In this document: one piece after another, positions 54,259 through 61,464 of the stretch
Position numbering within the stretch: position 1 is the stretch's first letter
Layout of the letters: each line of letters begins with the position of its first letter
Assembly (NCBI RefSeq): GCF_002127535.1
Contig: NZ_MUBJ01000016.1
Coordinates: forward strand, 1-64,000
DNA: 64,000 nt
Origin: Xenorhabdus vietnamensis
GTDB taxonomy: Bacteria; Pseudomonadota; Gammaproteobacteria; Enterobacterales; Enterobacteriaceae
Direction of reading: 5' to 3'
Notes under the pieces: generated by a model
The model's input: only the letters and a program-made list of their open reading frames with translations
What the model was told of the DNA's origin: nothing
The model's database searches: none
Made by a program: the position numbers and the translations under genes

Positions 54259-54918
54259 TCAAGAATGTGCGGCAGTAATGCGATAAGCACAGCGTCGATG
54301 CCCACTGAGGATATATTCGGTTCTTTCCACATTGGCTTGTAGAATCTCCCGAAACAGTTTCAATTCTGTCCGACAAAAACCCTGACATATTCTGGCAGCG
54401 GCACAAATTGGACAATGGTTTTCAAAAAACATAATAGCGCCATTTTCCTCAACAGAATAATGAGCCATATAGCCTTCTCGGCAGCGAATTGTGACCAAAC
54501 GATCAACCTTGTCCTTTAACTCTGTAACACCCTCCATCGCTTTTTTATAGTTGGAAAAAGCCTCTTGTTCACGGGTGCTGATAATCAAATCCATGGCAGT
54601 TTCCCCCAATTGACTACGAATAATCGAAATCAGTTGGGTTGTTAGTTCTGCATGGGTATCAGGAAATTTGGCATGGCCTTTATCTGTGATATGCCAAAGC
54701 TGTATTGGACGCCCAACCCCCCTTGTTTCCGATTTTGCTTCAACCAATCCCTCTTTAGCCAGTTTCACAAATTGTTGACGAGCTGCTTCTCCTGTTGTTC
54801 CCAATAATTTGCCGGCATCAGAGGCTTGTAAGGCACCTTGCGTTTTCAGCAGCATTAATAGCTTCTCACTCACTGTTTGCCCTACGTTTACATTATTTTC
54901 CAAGTAAGTGCTTGACAT
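54259..54918 (-). CDS. HTH regulator with C-terminal Cys cluster (SufR-like)
   Basis: 219 aa. The N-terminal winged helix (about 15-85) includes GEAARQQFVKLAKEGLVEAK. The C-terminal part has CPICAAARICQGFCRTELKLF followed by RRCAYRI. This is the four-Cys arrangement of SufR-like regulators that hold an Fe-S cluster, or of related metal-sensing repressors. It is divergent from a 14-TM MFS exporter with a 94-bp shared promoter region, which implies it controls that gene. The signal could be redox, iron or a drug; not resolvable here. Confidence 0.75.
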   Translation of the reverse strand: MSSTYLENNVNVGQTVSEKLLMLLKTQGALQASDAGKLLGTTGEAARQQFVKLAKEGLVEAKSETRGVGRPIQLWHITDKGHAKFPDTHAELTTQLISIIRSQLGETAMDLIISTREQEAFSNYKKAMEGVTELKDKVDRLVTIRCREGYMAHYSVEENGAIMFFENHCPICAAARICQGFCRTELKLFREILQANVERTEYILSGHRRCAYRITAAHS

Positions 54919-54953
54919 ATTATTGATTCCGACATTAATTTATTCCAAGTTTT

Positions 54954-54977
54954 ATCTTGTTTAATTTAGCGCAAGAT
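54954..54977. promoter_or_regulatory. Candidate operator between HTH regulator and MFS gene
   Basis: The inverted repeat ATCTTG / CAAGAT is separated by 12 bp, located in the divergent promoter region. Its role in repression is inferred. Confidence 0.35.
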
Positions 54978-55012
54978 TTTTCGCAACTCAACCTATGTTC
55001 AGGATAACAATC

Positions 55013-56425
55013 ATGATGATAAATGGGGAAAGTCGCTGGAGGGATCTATTTTCCAGCAAAAATGCGCCGAGTGCGATAGCACTTTCATTGGGCGTGGGAT
55101 TGATGGCAGCCAATACCTTAATTGCGATTACTATTCTGCCTTCTGTTGTAAATGATATCGGGGGATTGAACCTCTACGCCTGGAATACAACATTATTTAT
55201 CGTGGCATCAATTATTGGTTCAGTTCTTTCTGCGAGATTGTTGAGTACATCCGGGGCAAGGAATGCTTATTTGGTTGCGGCACTGATCTTTTTCATCGGT
55301 AGTTTAATTTGTACCCTTGCACCGACGATGGCCGTTATGTTGGTTGGCAGAACCGTTCAAGGGCTTGGCGGCGGGTTTCTGTTTGCACTTTCCTATGCGA
55401 TGGTTAATCTCGTGTTTCCCCAATCACTTTGGCCTCGGGCCATCGCGCTGATCTCGGGAATGTGGGGAATAGCGACTTTGATCGGGCCGGCTATTGGCGG
55501 GATTTTTGCTGAAATGAACGCATGGCGTTACGCTTTTGGCATTATGCTCCCAATTACTTTGGGTTATGCCGTATTCACCTACCTGATTTTACCTAAAACA
55601 CCAATGCAGAATAAAACCAAAACAGCATTGCCCATTGTGCAATTGATCCTGTTATCAACTGCAGTGCTGGCGGTTTCCTCAGGCAGTTTGTCACAGGATA
55701 TTCGGTTTAACATTATCGGCATTGTTGCTGCTGTTCTATTGATCGCTTTGTTGGTCATTCATGAACGTCGGGCTTCAGCAAGATTATTGCCTGAACATGC
55801 CCTGAGTTTGAGTTCTCCCCATCTGATTCTATTCACTACCATTTCTCTATTGGTGATTGGTTTGGCGGGAGATGTTTTTATTCCCTATTTTCTGCAAACT
55901 CTGCATGGGCAATCTCCCTTAGTTTCTGGCTATATGGTTGCTTCCGCTGCAGCAGGTTGGACGATAGGAGAAATGCTCAGTGCCAGCTGGCAAGGGGCAA
56001 AAATGCGGTTTGCGATTATAAGCGGCCCGATTTTTATGTTAGCCGGTATGTTAATGCTACTTGTATTGCTGCCATCTCAATCGGCAGGTGAGTGGCAGAT
56101 AATGCTACCGATAATTCTGGGATTGGGGCTGTTTGGCTTCGGAATTGGCTTCGGCTGGCCTCATCTTTTGACCCGCATTTTGCAGACAGCCAGTGATGAG
56201 GATAAAAACATTGCCGGTTCCTCCATTACTACTGTGCAGTTATTTGCCTCTGCATTTGGTTCTGCACTGGGGGGTATGGTCGTTAATTTATTTGGGTTTT
56301 ATCAGCCTGGTGGAGTCGAGGGAGCTGCGTCCTCCTCTTATTGGTTATTTTTACTCTTCTCCATTGCACCAATATTGGCATTATTAACAGCATACAAATC
56401 AGCTCAAATTAAAGTGAATAAATAA
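55013..56425 (+). CDS. MFS transporter, 14-TM DHA2-like exporter
   Basis: 470 aa from the ATG at 55013, chosen over 54995 because of AGGA eight bases upstream. I count 14 hydrophobic segments. Motif C is recognisable as GLGGGFLFALSYAMV and GIATLIGPAIGGIFAE. DHA2 proteins use the proton gradient to export drugs or metabolites. The divergent Cys-rich regulator suggests induction by a specific signal. Substrate unknown. Confidence 0.84.
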   Translation: MMINGESRWRDLFSSKNAPSAIALSLGVGLMAANTLIAITILPSVVNDIGGLNLYAWNTTLFIVASIIGSVLSARLLSTSGARNAYLVAALIFFIGSLICTLAPTMAVMLVGRTVQGLGGGFLFALSYAMVNLVFPQSLWPRAIALISGMWGIATLIGPAIGGIFAEMNAWRYAFGIMLPITLGYAVFTYLILPKTPMQNKTKTALPIVQLILLSTAVLAVSSGSLSQDIRFNIIGIVAAVLLIALLVIHERRASARLLPEHALSLSSPHLILFTTISLLVIGLAGDVFIPYFLQTLHGQSPLVSGYMVASAAAGWTIGEMLSASWQGAKMRFAIISGPIFMLAGMLMLLVLLPSQSAGEWQIMLPIILGLGLFGFGIGFGWPHLLTRILQTASDEDKNIAGSSITTVQLFASAFGSALGGMVVNLFGFYQPGGVEGAASSSYWLFLLFSIAPILALLTAYKSAQIKVNK

Positions 56426-56588
56426 TCTCTCGCAAAGACTAATGCGTAGTTGTGATTTCTAATACAACTTGGATTCGACTATCAATGGCATTATTGTAAA
56501 AATAATGCCGTTTTCTTGATTACGCATAATGGGATATATCCATATAATAGTGATAATTGATCTCATAAATAAGCACTAAGGATATTTG

Positions 56589-57617
56589 ATGTTAGTAATT
56601 TCCCATATGCCAAAGGATGGTTGTAGTACCCGAATGACACCATCGAGAATAAGCCAGTCATTTATAATAAAACACCTTTTTATATTGTTTTTGTTGCTTA
56701 TTGGAATGAGCAATGTATCGGCTGGAGAGCTAAAACAAGAAACCACAGTTGTTGATGTTCCTGTATTAAGCAAACGTGTAACAGATATCTCTAAAGTTCT
56801 TACGAAAGAAGAGAATCGGGGCCTGACCCGTCAACTGAAAAAGCTGCAATCTGAAAGAAAGACACAGATGGCAGTTCTGATTATCCCGACTACTGGCAGC
56901 GATACTGTTGAGGCTTTTTCTTCCCGTGTATTTGATCAATGGAAATTGGGCAGTAAAGAGCGCAATGATGGAATTTTGTTTTTGATCGCTTCTGATGACC
57001 ATAAAATGCGTATTGCAGTCGGTTCCGGTTTAGAACGTAAATTAACTGATGGACAGGTTGAATTCATTTTATTTAAAGATGTGAAACCGGCTTTCAAAGA
57101 AGAGGCTTATTATAAGGGAATTAGTGATGCAATTGATTCAATTGGCACATTGCTGAAAAAGCCCGAACAAACGGAAACGAAGAAAGACGCGGCGAAGATT
57201 GCTAAGGTTTTTGAAGAGGACGGTGGTGTATTCAATAAGATATCCGGTAAGGACATCTTTATGCTATTAGGATTTTGGTTGGTGAGTATGTTCCTTTTAC
57301 CACTGAAAGTTTTTCGTACAGGGCACTGGTTTAAGCGTTTCCTTAAATCTGCCCTGACGATAGCTGTAGGAACTTATGTACTGAACCTTGTTGGATTATT
57401 CTCTTCCATTCCGGCAGAGTTTTACCTGCTCATCATAATGTTGCCTGTGATTCTGGTATTTTTTGTGATTTCTTCGGTATTTTCATTATTGAAAAACCTA
57501 TTTGGCAGCCTTTTTGGTGGCTTATTTGGTGGTTGTAGTTCTGATCGTAACGATGATGATAGCTTTTCTGGTGGTGGCGGCAGTAGTAGTGGTGGTGGCG
57601 CTTCAAGCGATTGGTAA
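56589..57617 (+). CDS. TPM-domain (YgcG-like) membrane protein
   Basis: 342 aa from the ATG at 56589 (AAGGA spaced 6). A late signal anchor (residues about 28-46, ending VSAG) is followed by a TPM domain (about 60-190) with VFDQWKLGSKERNDGILFLIA and MRIAVGSGLE. Two or three C-terminal transmembrane helices (about 215-310) follow. The tail is low complexity (GGCSSDRNDDDSFSGGGG) and ends GGGASSDW, the typical Gly/Ser-rich tail of this family. TPM proteins have been linked to photosystem repair in plants and respiratory complexes in other organisms; bacterial function is unclear. The long N-terminal extension before the signal is unusual, and the ATG at 56634 would shorten it. Confidence 0.82.
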   Translation: MLVISHMPKDGCSTRMTPSRISQSFIIKHLFILFLLLIGMSNVSAGELKQETTVVDVPVLSKRVTDISKVLTKEENRGLTRQLKKLQSERKTQMAVLIIPTTGSDTVEAFSSRVFDQWKLGSKERNDGILFLIASDDHKMRIAVGSGLERKLTDGQVEFILFKDVKPAFKEEAYYKGISDAIDSIGTLLKKPEQTETKKDAAKIAKVFEEDGGVFNKISGKDIFMLLGFWLVSMFLLPLKVFRTGHWFKRFLKSALTIAVGTYVLNLVGLFSSIPAEFYLLIIMLPVILVFFVISSVFSLLKNLFGSLFGGLFGGCSSDRNDDDSFSGGGGSSSGGGASSDW

Positions 57618-57634
57618 TTGGTTTTTGGTATATT

Positions 57635-57660
57635 GGTGGGGATTTTATCCCCCACCTATA
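57635..57660 (+). terminator. Terminator-like hairpin after the TPM gene
   Basis: A 7-bp G/C-rich stem GGTGGGG / CCCCACC with an 8-nt loop is followed by TATAGTTTAG, 18 bp after the stop codon. The T run is weak. Confidence 0.6.
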
Positions 57661-57991
57661 GTTTAGCTATTCAATTTTTTAAAATAGACATAATCTCATT
57701 ATTAATTTAATTGTTTTTATTGAAAAGTATTCCTATATATACTTAATTTTTCGGAAGTTAATATCGTTAGTTAATAAAGACACCTGTTTTAAGTTGTAGT
57801 AGACCTATTTAAAAGTAGCGTTTAAATTTAATTGGAATATTTAATTAAAAAAACTCAGAATGGCAATGATATCGCGGATGATTTGTATCCAAAATAATTA
57901 TACACCAATTTTTTGGAAATACTGCGTTAGTCAGCACTGGCTGAAATAACCATAGAGATTGAGGCATCATATACCAATGCTTTGAAATAGG
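57661..57991. other. AT-rich intergenic region
   Basis: 331 bp between the TPM and DUF305 genes. A minus-strand frame of 65 codons starting in the terminator (58042 to 57845) has no ribosome-binding site or family match; I see no real gene. Confidence 0.4.
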
Positions 57992-57992
57992 A

Positions 57993-58025
57993 AAAGCCAG
58001 TAGAGACTTCGTTTCTACTGGCTTT
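57993..58025 (-). terminator. Intrinsic terminator of the DUF305 gene
   Basis: A perfect 12-bp stem AAAGCCAGTAGA / TCTACTGGCTTT (57993-58004 with 58014-58025) is followed on the minus strand by TTTTCCTATTT. It lies 30 bp past the stop codon. Confidence 0.82.
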
Positions 58026-58054
58026 ATAGAATTAATATTCAAGGAGGTAACAAA

Positions 58055-58387
58055 TTATTTTTTATTTTTCTCTAACCATTTTTGCATTTGCTTAATCTCA
58101 TCATCTTGTGCCTGAATAATATTTTCTGCAAGCTGCTTCATTTCTGGATCTTTACCATATTTAAGCTCTATTTTAGCCATCTCAACAGCCCCGATATGAT
58201 GAGCTAGCATACCTTCTGCAAAAGCTTGGTCTGCATTATCAGTCATCATACTTTTATGCATATCATCATGCATTTTTGTCATTGAGGAATTAAGTTCTTC
58301 TTTCATCGTATCGGTATTAGTATTGGCTACGGTATTGAAAGCAAATGTACTGGCAATGATTGATGCGAAAATTAAAGTTTTTTTCAT
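58055..58387 (-). CDS. DUF305-family exported metal-associated protein
   Basis: 110 aa. The signal peptide (MKKTLIFASIIASTFAFNTVA) is followed by a His/Met-rich region: MTKMHDDMHKSMM and the DUF305 core AEGMLAHHIGAVEMAKIELKYGKDPEMKQLA. DUF305 proteins are often copper-associated and periplasmic, with paired His and Met as likely ligands. No copper regulon genes are adjacent. Start has AAGGAGAA upstream. Confidence 0.85.
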   Translation of the reverse strand: MKKTLIFASIIASTFAFNTVANTNTDTMKEELNSSMTKMHDDMHKSMMTDNADQAFAEGMLAHHIGAVEMAKIELKYGKDPEMKQLAENIIQAQDDEIKQMQKWLEKNKK

Positions 58388-58586
58388 GCTGTTCTCCTTA
58401 AGTTATTCTTAAAAAGATAAAGCTTCCCCTTAGGGTAAGGTCAATAATGAGAAGAGAATTTTTAGTAAATTTACACTATATACATAGAATTTTTGATTGT
58501 TAGACCATGAATAAATCAGCTATCTATCAGTTTATTAACATATTTTCATATGGTGTGATAGAAAATTCAGAAAGGATAAGAAAACA

Positions 58587-59219
58587 ATGTTCAAACTCGA
58601 TCACCTAATGATTGAGGTAAATGATCCTCTACAATCCGCTCACGATGTTATCGAACAGCTTGGATTACCATTGGCATGGTCGCTAATAGAAAGTGATGCT
58701 TATACCAGCATTGGTGTTAATTTTGGTGATTTGAATATTGAGTTTATCAATTTTAATATCCGGTTTGGTGTCATGGGTAAAACATTCAATGGGTTCAGTG
58801 GAATTTCTTTCAAAACAAAACATTCGGTTAGTGAATCTATTAATGTTCTAAATAGAATGAATCTATAACACCGCATTGGTGAAGAAATACAAGCCCATAC
58901 AACAATAACGGTAGAAGAAAAGATTTTTCCGACAATATTTCTGGTTAAATATAACTTTGATACAACTGGTTGGAATAAAATATTACAAAAGGAATTTGCA
59001 GATTGTTTCGGTGGTAAATACCAGATTGGGCATTTAAAGTCACTTTCAATCGCTCAAAAAATTCCAAAAAAAGTTACGAATGAATTTCAGATTAATTGTT
59101 GTGGAAATATTAATTGTTGTGAGAAAAATCGGGTAGAGTTTGCATCACAATCACGAACAGCAGCAGGAAGTATTGTTATTGATGGCTTGATTGAGGGCCT
59201 CGAAATCGTCATAACTTAG
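58587..59219 (+). pseudogene. VOC/glyoxalase-like protein, disrupted by an internal stop
   Basis: The first part (58587-58868, 93 codons) begins MFKLDHLMIEVNDPLQSAHD, a glyoxalase-like domain start. It stops at TAA 58866-58868, but the same frame stays open from 58869 to the TAG at 59217-59219. The continuation is coherent (HRIGEEIQAHTTITVEEKIF through VEFASQSRTAAGSIVIDG). Together they would make a 210-aa protein. So it is a single recent nonsense mutation, or a sequencing error. Function of the intact form unknown; likely a small-molecule-binding VOC fold. Confidence 0.75.
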
Positions 59220-59585
59220 TAAAGACATATATTCCTTAAGATCATAATATGAAAAAAGCCAGATATAACAATGTATATACTGGCTTTGTGAAATGTTGTG
59301 AATCGCTAAGAAACACTATTCAATATTGTATTTATTCATTGAGTATCAGGCTTAAACCAGCATGAATGCTGAGTTTGTGTTATTCGATCTTTTCTAGGGG
59401 TACACCCTTGTGTACCCGTTAAATCGAGGTGTACCACTGAATTGATAAAAATTTGTTCTCTGGAGGGGTTGCCATCCAAGAATAAGACCCTTTGTAAACT
59501 ATCTGTGTCTTAATCTCTAACGGTTAAACTGACGGAGAGAAATTGTACAATATCTTTCACTTGATAAGCTCACCTCATAAAGAAG
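59220..59585. other. Intergenic boundary of the P4-like element
   Basis: 366 bp. It contains a hairpin-forming GGGTACAC / GTGTACCC pair at 59398-59417 and a further GGTGTACC at 59428-59435. I see no tRNA gene. It could be the left attachment region of the element to the right. Confidence 0.4.
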
Positions 59586-60137
59586 TTAGCATGGTACTCT
59601 CATTTCTTCTAGTTGAGAAAAAAGGCGGTAAAATCTAACTGCATCAGACTTGATAGCTATAAACGATTTTGCTTCGTTTTCTATATTGCTGTCTTCAACA
59701 TCACGTAAATAATCATAATGATAATAAAAGGTTTGATTCCAATAGGCTAGCGTCTTACTAAGAATATAATTGTTGCTGTCATACCACTGATTGATTAGCT
59801 CATACAAAGTACAACTTTGTGAATCTGTATCTATAGCGTTCGCGATACGTAAAAAATCTAGCTTGATTAAACAAAAAAGCGATTGTTCTAGGTTCACATC
59901 CTTTGAACCAAGTTCTTCACAAAGAAGACTGAAGTAATATTTCACCTCATGTGATTCAATCTGTTTGTCTAATGAGAATGACGCAAGAATATAAGCATTA
60001 TTACTATCATAGCCTGATATAATTAGAGCTTCTGCCCAATCAATGGTTAATGTGTTGACCTCAATAGTTAAGATATAGTGCTCAACAAGGTAGCGGAGGC
60101 ATTTTAGTTCATGTAATGAGAGGCTCTGATATGGCAT
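59586..60137 (-). CDS. Hypothetical protein, cargo of the P4-like element
   Basis: 183 aa, acidic, rich in Tyr, Leu and Asp, with no signal peptide, membrane helix or motif I recognise. Notable segments are LDKQIESHEVKYYFSLLCEEL and a Tyr-rich run around TFYYHYDYLRD. Position at the far end of the element, downstream of its replication genes and on the same strand, is where P4-type elements carry accessory genes such as immunity or defence factors. Its function cannot be assigned. Confidence 0.6.
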   Translation of the reverse strand: MPYQSLSLHELKCLRYLVEHYILTIEVNTLTIDWAEALIISGYDSNNAYILASFSLDKQIESHEVKYYFSLLCEELGSKDVNLEQSLFCLIKLDFLRIANAIDTDSQSCTLYELINQWYDSNNYILSKTLAYWNQTFYYHYDYLRDVEDSNIENEAKSFIAIKSDAVRFYRLFSQLEEMRVPC

Positions 60138-60210
60138 GTTTCACCGCGTTCTGTTTTTACCTTAAAAATGATGTGGCTTAGTGATCGTGTCCAGTAATTG
60201 CTGCCCCATA

Positions 60211-60369
60211 TCATCGGATTGTCAGCGCTTCCATTGTATGCTCGTAGCACTGCATAATTGAATCAAACTCTGCATCCAGAACGTTTGAGATCTCGGTACG
60301 CGCTTGGGTTGTGTATGTACGCATAATTTGCTTGCGAATATGTCCATAACTTACACGTATTTTGTGCAT
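60211..60369 (-). CDS. Small ORF, possible element protein
   Basis: 52 aa, MHKIRVSYGHIRKQIMRTYT and onward, ending MEALTIR. It is predicted mainly helical and basic at the N-terminus. No clear ribosome-binding site precedes the ATG, so it may be a remnant of a longer gene. No family recognised. Confidence 0.3.
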   Translation of the reverse strand: MHKIRVSYGHIRKQIMRTYTTQARTEISNVLDAEFDSIMQCYEHTMEALTIR

Positions 60370-60960
60370 TTATTCAATTTAATCAAAAAATAGATCTCGG
60401 CATAGCTCACCTTTAACCGTAGCATTTTTTATATCCTCATATAACGTAACCAATCGCACTCTAAGCTACGCATATATAATTTTGCGGTCTAGATAGGTTC
60501 ATTTGGATCATGCCACCACATCACGCTCACGCCACGTAATTTCCACGAAATAAACGTAAACCAGACGTAAAACGCACTACACCGCACCCGCCTGCACGTT
60601 TTGGGTCAAAAAGTTTTTTCAGTTTTAAAATTCTACAAATCAAATCGCCAGACCTTGCCAGTACTGGCTGTGTGAGAAAAATCTCAAACTGAAATGAGTG
60701 AAAAGAATTTCAGCAAATTTCAGTTTTCTATTCGGTTGCATTCTGTGCGAGGAATTATATTACATTGAAATAAAATGACTTTTCTATTTTACGTGAGATT
60801 TTTACTTGGGCGGAAACCCAACATAAAAACTGAAAAGCCAGCCTTTATGCGGGGTAGAGGGAAATGTAAACTGAAATTGTGTGAAAAATTTATTTTCACT
60901 GTTCCCGTTCTGTGCCTGACAATTCTGATACAGAAAGTGTTGATGCTAATTCTTATATTG
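60370..60960. other. Non-coding part of the P4-like element
   Basis: 591 bp. It holds a perfect 12-bp palindrome GCCAGTACTGGC at 60657-60668 and several TTTCAG/CTGAAA repeats around 60625-60735, features of an operator or regulatory RNA region. A 65-codon plus-strand frame from 60775 has no adjacent ribosome-binding site and is not called. Confidence 0.4.
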
Positions 60961-61173
60961 CTACAACTCTAATAAATGATTACTTGGATCTTGTTTCAAC
61001 TTACTAGGGCGTATGGAATGTGAAAAACTCATGCTTAAAACGTATGTATGACCACATTCAACATCATTACAACAACAGTAAATCTCCGGTATGTTATCTA
61101 ATCCTTCCCTTTTGATTTTTTTGATTGTTGCCTGCTCACCGCACTCTGGGCAATAAACTTTTAATACTTTCAT
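60961..61173 (-). CDS. Ogr/Delta-like zinc-finger transcriptional activator
   Basis: 70 aa. Cys pairs CPEC and CCCNDVEC with the flanking YVLSMSFSHSIRPSKL match the P2 Ogr / P4 Delta family of small zinc-finger activators of late phage promoters. It is directly downstream of the iteron cluster and primase gene. In P4, Delta turns on morphogenesis and helper-phage late genes. Confidence 0.82.
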   Translation of the reverse strand: MKVLKVYCPECGEQATIKKIKREGLDNIPEIYCCCNDVECGHTYVLSMSFSHSIRPSKLKQDPSNHLLEL

Positions 61174-61243
61174 TATCGATAACCCTCACATCAATTGCCT
61201 GCCAGAATAAAGTCAATTTAATACATACCTTTCCATTTTCATT

Positions 61244-61432
61244 GGTAACACTGGTAACACTGGTAACGGCGTTGATTTAAAAGAGATTAATGTGTTACCA
61301 CTCCAAAAAACGAACTGGCAACAAGTGGTAACAGCCTATTTTTGTTACCAGTTGTTGCCACTCGCAAAAATTGACTGGTAACAGTGATAAGCCTTGGTAT
61401 GACTGGTTGTTACCAGTGTTACCACTGTTACA
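61244..61432. repeat. Iteron cluster GGTAACA/TGTTACC, candidate replication origin
   Basis: About a dozen copies of the 7-mer GGTAACA or its complement, including one-base variants, lie within 190 bp. Starts at 61244, 61253, 61262, 61317, 61327 and 61377 are in one orientation. Starts at 61293, 61343, 61353, 61408, 61417 and 61426 are in the other. Many extend to ACTGGTAACA. The layout parallels the P4 cis-replication region, where the alpha protein binds TGTTCACC iterons. The cluster abuts the primase/helicase gene. Confidence 0.7.
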
Positions 61433-61464
61433 CATTAAATATAAGACAGTCAGTTTTATCCTGA

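Noticed and set aside
57845-58042. 65-aa minus-strand ORF near the DUF305 terminator
   Set aside because: Its start lies inside a terminator region and there is no ribosome-binding site or recognisable domain.
60775-60972. 65-aa plus-strand ORF in the P4-like element
   Set aside because: No ribosome-binding site, overlaps the Ogr/Delta gene end, and no convincing family match.
61240-61440. CRISPR-like array from the repeated GGTAACA units
   Set aside because: Repeats are 7 bp, in both orientations with uneven short gaps, and no cas genes are present; it is an iteron cluster.
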